Assembly (NCBI RefSeq): GCF_003364265.1
Contig: NZ_NXLW01000014.1
Location: 1 to 52,739 of the forward strand
Reading direction: 5' to 3'
DNA: 52,739 nt
From: Helicobacter aurati
GTDB lineage: Bacteria > Campylobacterota > Campylobacteria > Campylobacterales > Helicobacteraceae
The notes below the pieces were generated by a model. It made no database searches. It was not told the DNA's origin and saw nothing but the letters and a program-made list of their open reading frames with translations. Below, one piece after another: positions 45,539-52,739 of this stretch. Numbering within the stretch: position 1 is the first letter of the stretch; every line of letters begins with the position of its first letter. The translations under genes and the position numbers were made by a program.

Positions 45539-46864
45539 ATGACAACCATAAAGCATTTGCCAAAAATCGACGGAGAGATAGGCTGGTATGAGCTTTGTGA
45601 GGGAAAAGACAAGCCTTTAGGCAGGAAGCTTCAAGAGGATTTGAAGTTTGATTTTTGTATCGTTGGGGCGGGCATTGCGGGAGTAAGCGTGGCTTTAAGC
45701 CTTGCTAATTTATATAGAGATTCGAAAATAGCTCTTGTTGAGGCTCTGAAGATAGGGCAGGGGACAAGCTCTAGAAATGCAGGATTCATTATTGATTTGC
45801 CGCATAATCTTGATGGTAGTGAAGCTAATGTTGAGCATGATAAAAAGATTTATGAACTTAATTGTTTTGCAATTGACTTTTTAAAAGATTTAGTTGATAA
45901 GCACAATATCAATTGCCATTGGCAAAAGGCTGGGAAATATATGTGCGCACATGAGGATACAAACATACAGGGTTTAAGGGCTTTTGAGGAGCATTTACAG
46001 CCTAGCGGCTTTGCTTTTGAGCGCGTTAAGGGTAAGGAGCTAGAGCAAAGGCTTGGCACAAGCTATTATCAAGAGGCAGTTTATACGCCTGATAATATTT
46101 TAATGAATCCGAGTGCTCTCATGCGAGGACTTGTGACTCATTTGCCCGACAATGTAGCTGTTTTTGAAGAAAGTCCTGTGCTTACATTCGAAAAAAAAGA
46201 AGACATTAAAATTATTAAAAGCAGAGCGGGAAGCATTCAAAGCAAGATTCTAATTCTCGCTTTAGATTCCCATTTAGAAGAATTTAAAATTGTTAGATAC
46301 AAACAAGCCCCCATTTTTACCTATGCTTCTTTAAGTGAGCCATTAAGCGAAAATGAAATCAATCAATATTTTCCTAATGTTCAAGCCTATGGCTTGACTT
46401 CGGCGCATCCAGCAGGCACGACTGTACGTTTTACGCCTGATAAAAGGATTTTTGTGCGCAATTTGCTTGATTTTTTCCCTGATTTGCAATGCAAAAGTGA
46501 AGATTTACAAAGAGCTTATAAAAGACATAGACTTTCTTTTGAGGCAAGATTCCCTTATTTAAGCCATAAAAAATTTCAATTCACTTGGGGAGGATTCTTA
46601 TGTATGACTTTGAATCATCAAAGTGTTTTTGGGAATTTTGGCGATGGAATCTACTGCATAGGCGGGAGCAATGGAGTAGGAATGGCAAAGGGAGTATATC
46701 TTGGCTATTACTTAGCAGAGCTCATTGCGGGTAATCATTCTCCTAATCTTGATTTTATCCTTGAAAACAATAAAGCAAGCTTTATGCCTCCAGAGCCTTT
46801 ACGTAGCATAGGAGCAAAGATAAGGCTTTGGTATGAACAAAGAAACGCCTTAGGTGATATATAA
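45539..46864 (+). CDS. FAD-dependent amine/amino-acid oxidoreductase (DAO family)
   Basis: This 441-aa protein has an FAD-binding Rossmann start (FDFCIVGAGIAGVSVALSLA), a GQGTSSRNAGFI loop typical of D-amino-acid dehydrogenase and glycine oxidase relatives, and a C-terminal FAD contact (IYCIGGSNGVGMAKGVYLG). It should oxidise an amine or amino acid to an imine in the cytoplasm or at the inner membrane. ATG 45539 has AAAGGA upstream; the longer frame from 45470 adds AT-rich leader. The MFS and RidA genes behind it suggest uptake of the substrate and removal of the imine product. Confidence 0.85.
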   Translation: MTTIKHLPKIDGEIGWYELCEGKDKPLGRKLQEDLKFDFCIVGAGIAGVSVALSLANLYRDSKIALVEALKIGQGTSSRNAGFIIDLPHNLDGSEANVEHDKKIYELNCFAIDFLKDLVDKHNINCHWQKAGKYMCAHEDTNIQGLRAFEEHLQPSGFAFERVKGKELEQRLGTSYYQEAVYTPDNILMNPSALMRGLVTHLPDNVAVFEESPVLTFEKKEDIKIIKSRAGSIQSKILILALDSHLEEFKIVRYKQAPIFTYASLSEPLSENEINQYFPNVQAYGLTSAHPAGTTVRFTPDKRIFVRNLLDFFPDLQCKSEDLQRAYKRHRLSFEARFPYLSHKKFQFTWGGFLCMTLNHQSVFGNFGDGIYCIGGSNGVGMAKGVYLGYYLAELIAGNHSPNLDFILENNKASFMPPEPLRSIGAKIRLWYEQRNALGDI

Positions 46865-46889
46865 AATTTTCGTGATAACAAGGAAGAAT

Positions 46890-48179
46890 ATGCAAAAGAT
46901 TTATTTTGAAGATATGCCTTTGAATAAAACACACTTAAAAGTGGGCGTATCGGGCATTGGCGGGCAATTTTGTGATGGTTTTATCTTAGGTGTTATTGGC
47001 ATTAGCATGGAGCTTGCCAAAGGGGATTTGGGCTTAGATGAGTGGTGGCTTGGAGCAATAGGTGCTGCGTCTTTGCTTGGTTTATTTTTTGGTGCTTTAT
47101 TAACGGGCGTCTTAGCTGATAAAGTAGGTAGAAAGCCAATATTTATCTGGACTATGCCTGTGTTTTTTATCGTGTCTATTTTGCAATTTTATGTAAGTAG
47201 TGCTTTTGAACTTTTTGTTTTGAGATTTATACTAGGGCTGGCTTTGGGGGCTGATTATGTTGTAGGCATTTCTTTAGTCAGTGAAATCACGCCTAAAAAA
47301 TATCGAGGCAAGCTTTTATCAGCGATGATGGTAGGTTGGGTAGGAGGCTATACCATAGCTTATTTTGTCGGCTTTGCCTTGCAAGATTTTAGCGACGGGG
47401 CTTGGAGGTGGATTCTATTAAGCTCTGCTTTGCCGAGTTGTCTTGTGATGCTTTTAAGAATCAATACTCCAGCTAGTCCTTTGTGGCTTGTAAAAAAGGG
47501 ACAAATAGAAAGGGCAAATGAAGTTATCAAAAAATATTTTGGAGAGCATATCTTAGCTCCTAAAGCAGAGGAATATCAGCACGCAAGATATTTTGATCTT
47601 TTTAACGCGCAGAATCTTAAAAATACTCTAGTAGGTATAGTATTTTATGGAGCGCAAGTCATACCTTATTTTGCAATCAGTACATTTATACCAAGTATTT
47701 TAGCAAGCTTAAAAGTAGAAGATCCTTATATAGGGGGCATTATTTATAATTTATTTTTATTTATAGGTTCTGTGCTTGGGCTTTATATTATCAATAAAAT
47801 CTCAAGGAAGCTCTTTGTTGTGGGTAGCTTTTATATCTTAGCAATCATTATGATAGCCTTAGCTGCTTATAGCTTTTCTTTGCCTTCTTATTTAGTGATT
47901 ATTTTAATTTCTATTTTTTCTTGCGTGCTAGCGGGTGCTGGTGTGCTTGAGTTTGCTTATACGCCTGAATTGTTTCCGACCAATCTAAGAGCTTCAGGTG
48001 TGGGGCTTGTTGTTGCTTGCTCAAGGATTAGTGGTACTGTGGGGACTTTTTTGCTTCCTATTATTACTAGTCATTATTCTATTTCTGTAGCACTTTGGAT
48101 AGTTTTTGCCTCACTTGCTTTTGCGGGAGTGTTTTGCCACGCATTTGCACCTCAAACTTATCATAAGGAGTTGTCATGA
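46890..48179 (+). CDS. MFS transporter (metabolite:H+ symporter type)
   Basis: This 429-aa carrier has about 12 membrane helices. The MFS loop signature between helices 2 and 3 reads GVLADKVGRKPIF, and a second GADYVVGISLVSEITPKKYRG marks the sugar/aromatic-acid porter type. YTPELFPTNLRASGVGL is the matching motif of the second half. The substrate is probably that of the upstream oxidoreductase. ATG 46890 has AAGGAAG upstream; the longer frame from 46854 would overlap the previous stop. Its stop overlaps the next start as ATGA. Confidence 0.87.
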   Translation: MQKIYFEDMPLNKTHLKVGVSGIGGQFCDGFILGVIGISMELAKGDLGLDEWWLGAIGAASLLGLFFGALLTGVLADKVGRKPIFIWTMPVFFIVSILQFYVSSAFELFVLRFILGLALGADYVVGISLVSEITPKKYRGKLLSAMMVGWVGGYTIAYFVGFALQDFSDGAWRWILLSSALPSCLVMLLRINTPASPLWLVKKGQIERANEVIKKYFGEHILAPKAEEYQHARYFDLFNAQNLKNTLVGIVFYGAQVIPYFAISTFIPSILASLKVEDPYIGGIIYNLFLFIGSVLGLYIINKISRKLFVVGSFYILAIIMIALAAYSFSLPSYLVIILISIFSCVLAGAGVLEFAYTPELFPTNLRASGVGLVVACSRISGTVGTFLLPIITSHYSISVALWIVFASLAFAGVFCHAFAPQTYHKELS

Positions 48180-48520
48180 TACAAAGATACCAAGAAAATA
48201 CCTATTTAGCGCAGATTGTCGTTTATGATGGCTATTTTGAAAGCTCTGGGCAGGTGATGCTTGACGCTAATGCCTCTATACAACAACAGACAAGGGAGGT
48301 TTTAGCCCAAATTGACAGGCTTTTAAGCAGTATTGATGCAGATAAAACGCATCTTACAAGGGTGCAAATGTGGCTTAATGATATGAATGATTTTTATGCA
48401 ATGAATGCCGTTTATGAAGAATGGTTAAAGGATGTGCCAAAGCCTGTGAGAGCTTGTGTTGGGGCGACATTGATTGAGGGAGCGAAGATAGAGATACAGG
48501 TTTTTGGTTATAGGCGATAA
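48176..48520 (+). CDS. RidA (YjgF/YER057c) family protein
   Basis: This 114-aa protein belongs to the RidA superfamily, which hydrolyses reactive enamine/imine intermediates such as 2-aminoacrylate to keto acids and ammonia. The conserved Arg is in PKPVRACVGATLIEGAKIEIQV, and VYDGYFESSGQV matches the family start. It is a trimer-forming cytoplasmic fold. ATGA coupling to the MFS gene and AAGGAG upstream show it belongs to the same operon. The substrate-end residues differ somewhat from classic RidA, so a Rid subgroup is possible. Confidence 0.87.
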   Translation: MIQRYQENTYLAQIVVYDGYFESSGQVMLDANASIQQQTREVLAQIDRLLSSIDADKTHLTRVQMWLNDMNDFYAMNAVYEEWLKDVPKPVRACVGATLIEGAKIEIQVFGYRR

Positions 48521-48599
48521 GATAATTTCATATTGGGTTTTATTGAATGTTAGAGTAATCTCTTGCTTTGTGGTTTGTGTTTGCATTTTGTTGTACTTG

Positions 48600-48830
48600 C
48601 TTTACATTTTGTCATATTGAGGTTTTGTAAAAGCTGAAAATTTCTATTATTTGTCATGTTACCTTTCCCTTTTCATGTTGAACGTATGTGAAACATTTCT
48701 TCTAGAATCATTATGGGATTCTATTAAGAGATTCTTCGGCTAAAGCTTCATATTTTTCATGTTGAGTTTGCAAAGCAAACGAAACATCCCATGAGAATCT
48801 GTATCAAAGTATTCTTCGTTGTTTATGATT
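48600..48830. repeat. Interspersed repeat copies between ridA-like gene and purB
   Basis: Several worn copies (TTGTCATATTGAGG, TTCATGTTGAACG, TTCATGTTGAGTTTGC and their right-hand parts) fill most of the 339-base gap between convergent genes. No gene or clear terminator seen. Confidence 0.65.
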
Positions 48831-48859
48831 CTAGGATGTGTAATTTAGTGATTTTCATA

Positions 48860-50200
48860 TTATCTATCATTTTCTCCAAATACTCTTTGAAAAATAGAAT
48901 CCACATTTTTTGTATAGTAGCTGTATTCAAAGCATTCTTTAATAGCTTGCTCTCCGATAAGCGCAAGTAGTTCAGAATCCGCGAGGAGATTCTCTAAGTA
49001 TAAGCTTTCACCTTTTGCATTAATCGCACTTTTACCCTCTTGCAAATCTTTCCATACTTTCATTGCATGGTGTTGAACGATTTGATAGGATTTTTCACGT
49101 GAAATTCCCTTTTTTGGAAGTTCAAGCAAGATTCGTTGAGAAAACACGAGTCCACCTGTAAGTTCAAGATTCTTACGCATATTTTTGGGGTATACAACGA
49201 GTTTTTCAATAAGCCCACTCAAACGATGAAGCATAAAATCAGTGGTGATAAAGCTATCGGGCAAAATGAATCGTTCCACACTTGAATGGCTAATGTCTCT
49301 TTCGTGCCACAAAGCGACATTTTCCATTGCTGGAATAGCAAAGGAGCGAATTATACGGCAAAGTCCAGTAATATTTTCACTTAATATAGGGTTGCGTTTG
49401 TGTGGCATAGCCGAGCTGCCTTTTTGTCCTACTTCAAAATATTCTTCTGCTTCATAGACTTCTGTACGTTGCAAATGACGTATTTCTACGGCGATTTTTT
49501 CACAACTGCTTGCTAATAGGGCTAAATCACTAATAAGTCTTGCGTATCTGTCTCGTTGTATAACTTGGTTACTTATTTTAACGGTTGTTAAGCCTAAGTC
49601 AGTGCATACGAGCTCTTCAAGTTCGATAGGCGTATGGGCAAGATTTCCCATCGCGCCGCTTAATTGTCCAACGGAAACCATCTCTAAAGTAGATTCTAAT
49701 GCTTGATAATGTCGCTGCAATTCGTCATACCATATCGCCAAAACTAGCCCAAAAGTAATAGGTTCTCCGTGAATTCCATGAGAACGTCCTACCATAAGCG
49801 TATTTTTATGTTCATAGGCACGGGATTTGATGGCTTCTTTCAAACGTTTGATGTCAAGTAGAATGATTTTGAGAGAATCTCGCATTTGTAATGCTACGGC
49901 AGTATCAATGCAATCGCTTGAAGTGATTCCATAATGTACCCAGCGAGATTCTTCACCTAAAGATTCTGCGACACTTGTCGTAAAGGCAATCAAATCATGT
50001 TTCGTAACTTTTTCTATTTCATCGATTCTTTTGATATCAAACTTTGCATTTTTACAAATCTTTTCGCAATCACTATCGGGTATCACCCCTAATTTGTTCC
50101 AGCCTCGCACCAAGGCTTTTTCAACTTCTAACCATGCGGAATATTTGGCATTCAAATCCCAAAGTTTCTTCATTTCTTCGCGCGCATACCGTTCTACCAT
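48860..50200 (-). CDS. purB: Adenylosuccinate lyase
   Basis: PurB acts twice in purine synthesis, releasing fumarate from SAICAR and from adenylosuccinate. The 446-aa protein starts MVERYAREEMKKLW as in other PurB proteins. It has VGRSHGIHGEPITFG and the fumarase/lyase signature GSSAMPHKRNPI with the catalytic Ser loop. I chose ATG 50200 over the in-frame ATG 50212: the first is family-conform and has GGAG 8 bases upstream. It is divergent from tolQ. Confidence 0.95.
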   Translation of the reverse strand: MVERYAREEMKKLWDLNAKYSAWLEVEKALVRGWNKLGVIPDSDCEKICKNAKFDIKRIDEIEKVTKHDLIAFTTSVAESLGEESRWVHYGITSSDCIDTAVALQMRDSLKIILLDIKRLKEAIKSRAYEHKNTLMVGRSHGIHGEPITFGLVLAIWYDELQRHYQALESTLEMVSVGQLSGAMGNLAHTPIELEELVCTDLGLTTVKISNQVIQRDRYARLISDLALLASSCEKIAVEIRHLQRTEVYEAEEYFEVGQKGSSAMPHKRNPILSENITGLCRIIRSFAIPAMENVALWHERDISHSSVERFILPDSFITTDFMLHRLSGLIEKLVVYPKNMRKNLELTGGLVFSQRILLELPKKGISREKSYQIVQHHAMKVWKDLQEGKSAINAKGESLYLENLLADSELLALIGEQAIKECFEYSYYTKNVDSIFQRVFGENDR

Positions 50201-50416
50201 TGGAATCTCCATTTCTAAATTATTCGCAACAAATTAGGATTGTAGCATTTTAGGGTTATGTTTTGCGTTTAGAAGTTAATGTTTCTCAAGAGAATTTGCC
50301 TAAAACATTATCAAATTTAAGATAAAATAACGGTCTATTAGAATCTTTAATGCACTCAAATTTATGAATAGTTTATGAATGATATGTGTCTTAAGTTTTA
50401 GGAATTAGGATTATAG

Positions 50417-51073
50417 ATGGAGATGTTTATTCGCTTTTTTCAGACAAGCGGTGTTATAACTTTGATTGTCATTGCGTGGCTTTCATTGTATGTGATTGTT
50501 ACATTATGGATTTTTATTTACAAATGGTTTATTATCAGGGGTATGCAGGATAGAGAATCTTATTCTCTTGATTTACTCTTATCAAAGGATATTAGCATTC
50601 CTCAAAGCGCAGTATTTTCAAGAGCTAATGGACATAAGATTCTTTCAAGAGAGATGCTGCATGTATGGAAGTCGCAGATTCTAAAGAATGCTAGTGAAGG
50701 ACTTACATTTCTTAGCATTGTAAGCTCGACTGCCCCTTTCATAGGCTTGTTCGGTACGGTTGTAGAGATATTGGACGCATTTGCCCATTTAGGTTCAGCT
50801 GGACAGGCTACTTTTGAAATGATTGCTCCTATTATTTCTAAGGCACTTGTAGCAACTGCTTGGGGAATATTGTGTGCAATTCCAGCGTATTCATTTTATA
50901 TGATTCTAAGACGAAAGATTTCGTTGCTTGGTATTTGCTTGCAATCTCAAATTGACATTGCTATTTCTGCCGCCGAAGAAGAAGTTGCTCAAAACAGAAT
51001 AATTAAGAAAAATGATAGCTCCAAGATTAATTTAAACAAAAATGAAGTATGGGGTGGAAAAACTTATGGATGA
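50417..51073 (+). CDS. tolQ: TolQ/ExbB family proton channel protein
   Basis: This inner-membrane subunit of the Tol proton-driven motor is 218 aa. The first helix is VITLIVIAWLSLYVIVTLWIFIY. A helical pair typical of MotA/TolQ/ExbB proteins starts at TAPFIGLFGTVVEILDAF and continues to ISKALVATAWGILCAIPAYSFYMIL. The following tolR and tolA make the Tol system more likely than TonB-ExbBD. The end overlaps the tolR start. A TAAAAT-like -10 lies near 50322. Confidence 0.9.
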   Translation: MEMFIRFFQTSGVITLIVIAWLSLYVIVTLWIFIYKWFIIRGMQDRESYSLDLLLSKDISIPQSAVFSRANGHKILSREMLHVWKSQILKNASEGLTFLSIVSSTAPFIGLFGTVVEILDAFAHLGSAGQATFEMIAPIISKALVATAWGILCAIPAYSFYMILRRKISLLGICLQSQIDIAISAAEEEVAQNRIIKKNDSSKINLNKNEVWGGKTYG

Positions 51074-51458
51074 TTTGCATCTTGACGAGAAGCCAGAGCT
51101 CAATATTACTCCGTTAGTGGATATTATGCTTGTGTTACTTGCGATACTTATGGTTACTACCCCTGCTGTTATTTATCGTGAGGATATTAATTTACCGCAG
51201 GGTTCCAAAAGTGATAAAGTAGAGTCAAATGCTGTTCTCTCTGTGCGAATTGATAAGGATAAAAATGTCTTTGTTGATGCTCGTAGCTTTAGCTATAAGG
51301 ATTTTTTGGAGACTTTTTCCTTACAAGCGGGTCATTTTGATAGTAGCCAACCTGTTTATATTTATGCCGATAAGCAGTTGTATTATGGTGATGTGATGCC
51401 TGTGTTTGCCAAACTCAAAAATGCTGGATTCACTAAGGTTTCTTTAGGAACACAATAA
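51066..51458 (+). CDS. tolR: TolR/ExbD family protein
   Basis: This 130-aa protein has one membrane helix. The helix begins after LNITPLVDIMLVLLAILMVT, with the conserved Asp that relays protons together with TolQ, and a periplasmic domain follows. The ATG at 51066 overlaps the tolQ stop and has GGTGGA upstream; the frame also opens at 51042, deeper inside tolQ, which seems less likely. Coupled translation would keep the motor subunits in ratio. Confidence 0.9.
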   Translation: MDDLHLDEKPELNITPLVDIMLVLLAILMVTTPAVIYREDINLPQGSKSDKVESNAVLSVRIDKDKNVFVDARSFSYKDFLETFSLQAGHFDSSQPVYIYADKQLYYGDVMPVFAKLKNAGFTKVSLGTQ

Positions 51459-51481
51459 TCCGCTTATTATCAAGGAATATT

Positions 51482-52402
51482 ATGCAAACAGATGTTGTGT
51501 ATCCCCAATCGAATCCTTCGCTTTGGGTTTTTAGTGGGATTATCGCTTGTATTTTGTATGTTCTTATGTTTGCTTTGTTGATGAGCGTACTTTTTGTAAC
51601 GCGTAAAAATATTCCTATTAATACCCATCGCGCAGAATCTGAATTTATTTTTACCGATAATGATAATATTGAACTCGCTGAAGTCTTGCCACAAGATGAA
51701 TCTTTGCCGCAAGATACACAAACAACTATTGAAGAATCCAAGCCCGCAAATGATTCTGTCGCGATAGAATCCAATCCTGTTCCAATAAACCCACAACCTA
51801 AATCTAGTCAAGAAGTACCCAGGAAAGTAGCGCAACCCAATTTGGCTGATATATTTTCCTTTATTCCTTCCGAGACGATACAAGATAAAAAAATCATTGA
51901 GCAACAGCAACAAAAAAAAGCACAAGAAGAAGAATTAGCAAGAATAGCAAAAGAACAGCACGAAAAAGCACAATTACTAGCACAGAATGCCGCATTGATT
52001 CAGCAAAGCACACGCGCATTGCAGCAAGCAACTCGGACTTTGCAAGATAATGTCAAACAAGCTATGCAGGTAAAAATTGCTATAGAGAAACCAACATTTG
52101 CAGGTAGTTCTGACGACAAAGAGAAATATAATAAATGGTATGATGCGATTCAAGAGATTTTGATGACAGAATGGCAGAAAAATAAGTTTTATTATCAAAC
52201 TCCAACAGGAGCTACTGTAAGAATTGTTGTAAGTGCTAGCGGCAGACTGTCGTATCTCTATATGATTAATCAATCTCCCTTTAATGAGTATAATGCTGCG
52301 GTTGTTGCCTTTTTACGTAATATGGAAACAAGACTATTTCCCCCTCCGCCAAAAGAAGCTGTCGAGTTTACTATTAATATAAATAGTGTTTTACGTTATT
52401 GA
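51482..52402 (+). CDS. tolA: TolA-like envelope protein
   Basis: This 306-aa protein has one N-terminal membrane helix (VFSGIIACILYVLMFALLMSVLFV), an acidic/proline region, and a Gln/Ala/Lys-rich helical stretch (about residues 140-200) that would span the periplasm. A C-terminal TonB/TolA-like domain follows (TVRIVVSASGRLSYLYMINQS, then LFPPPPKEAVEFTININ). It links the TolQR motor to outer-membrane partners during constriction. AAGGAA precedes the ATG. An A8 run lies in the helical stretch near 51911. Confidence 0.85.
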   Translation: MQTDVVYPQSNPSLWVFSGIIACILYVLMFALLMSVLFVTRKNIPINTHRAESEFIFTDNDNIELAEVLPQDESLPQDTQTTIEESKPANDSVAIESNPVPINPQPKSSQEVPRKVAQPNLADIFSFIPSETIQDKKIIEQQQQKKAQEEELARIAKEQHEKAQLLAQNAALIQQSTRALQQATRTLQDNVKQAMQVKIAIEKPTFAGSSDDKEKYNKWYDAIQEILMTEWQKNKFYYQTPTGATVRIVVSASGRLSYLYMINQSPFNEYNAAVVAFLRNMETRLFPPPPKEAVEFTININSVLRY

Positions 52403-52611
52403 CAGTAGATTTAAACAAATAGATAGCCTATAATTTAGTGTTTATACTAACTTGTTGTACTTTTGATTTTGATTCTTATGTATCTCAATAATGCTTTCAC
52501 AGGAATACTTAACCATGGTAGTAGATTTTTTTGATAAAGCCGCGGTATACTTGACTTTTATTTGACATTTAGATAATACTATTGAAATATTTAAGTAAAT
52601 AAAGGAATGTC

Positions 52612-52739
52612 ATGAAAAATCTCCTCTCTATTCGAAATGCTTCCCTCACACACCTCATAAAGCATTCAATGGTTAATCGATTAATTAAACGTGTAATTGC
52701 TATTAGCTTTCTTGTTTGTTGTCTTGTTGTTTTGCAACC
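52612..52739 (+). CDS. tolB: Partial CDS at window edge, probably tolB
   Basis: Only 42 codons are inside the window, starting MKNLLSIRNASLTHLIKHSM and ending in a signal-peptide-like hydrophobic run (VIAISFLVCCLVVLQ). AAAGGA lies 5 bases upstream of the ATG. In this phylum tolB follows tolA, so the periplasmic beta-propeller TolB is the best guess by position. The visible residues alone do not prove it. Confidence 0.55.
   Translation, partial: MKNLLSIRNASLTHLIKHSMVNRLIKRVIAISFLVCCLVVLQ

Noticed and set aside
51470-51925. 151-codon open frame opposite tolA
   Set aside because: Antisense shadow within tolA with no ribosome site.

Overview
The window looks like chromosomal DNA of an enterohepatic-type Helicobacter, or a close Campylobacterota relative. 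The basis is low G+C, TATAAT -10 boxes without clear -35 boxes, a long N-terminal extension on RNase J, a tolQ-tolR-tolA cluster, a DUF2972 protein (a family I know from Campylobacter and Helicobacter), phase-variable simple repeats, and very frequent GATTCT/AGAATC motifs. I saw no rRNA, tRNA, CRISPR array, insertion sequence or prophage.

Layout. 1-793 is a repeat field without genes. 794-6312 holds an orphan ABC-2 permease, transketolase, a CynX-type MFS carrier and a radical SAM protein. 6703-8736 holds a GT4 glycosyltransferase and a divergent GtrA-type membrane protein. gatA and metG follow on opposite strands. 12651-20008 is an accessory surface-glycan locus: a GT9 and a GT4 transferase on the minus strand, and a DUF2972 protein, a PEP-synthase-like kinase (possibly a glutamine kinase) and a membrane protein on the plus strand. 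The two arms diverge from a perfect 24-bp palindrome that carries a TATAAT box on each strand. 20020-31807 is housekeeping: rsmE, aroQ, ispG, rnj, rsmA, hisF, metX, htrA and xseA, plus a possible outer-membrane protein. 31848-37032 holds another such protein, a nitroreductase, a MerR regulator and two Tat-signal proteins (an alpha/beta hydrolase and an aldo-keto reductase). 37557-38055 is a RelB/RelE-type pair whose toxin lacks its usual C-terminus. 38056-45181 is a repeat field followed by a very large restriction-modification gene. 45539-48520 is a three-gene operon (FAD amine/amino-acid oxidoreductase, MFS carrier, RidA). purB and tolQ-tolR-tolA close the window, with the first 42 codons of a probable tolB at the right edge.

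The most interesting theme is reversible variation by simple repeats. (i) A G14 tract sits at the very end of a GT4 gene. Its present length adds a 78-residue tail that ends inside the start of the next transferase gene; either neighbouring length stops the protein at once. (ii) An (AT)11 tract puts the DUF2972 gene out of frame with its conserved C-terminus; 12 or 9 units would restore 457 aa. (iii) A (GA)7 tract ends a 1712-aa nuclease-methylase-specificity fusion; 6 or 9 units would fuse it to a third target-recognition domain and give about 2050 aa. (iv) An A7 run cuts a conserved-looking C-terminus off the GT9 gene. A C8 tract in the restriction gene and an A9 tract in rsmA are weaker candidates.

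A second theme is a family of short palindromic interspersed repeats (about 70-100 bp) that fills most long intergenic gaps. It also lies, stop-free and in the same reading frame, inside two unrelated genes, where it codes for serine/glutamate-rich linkers.
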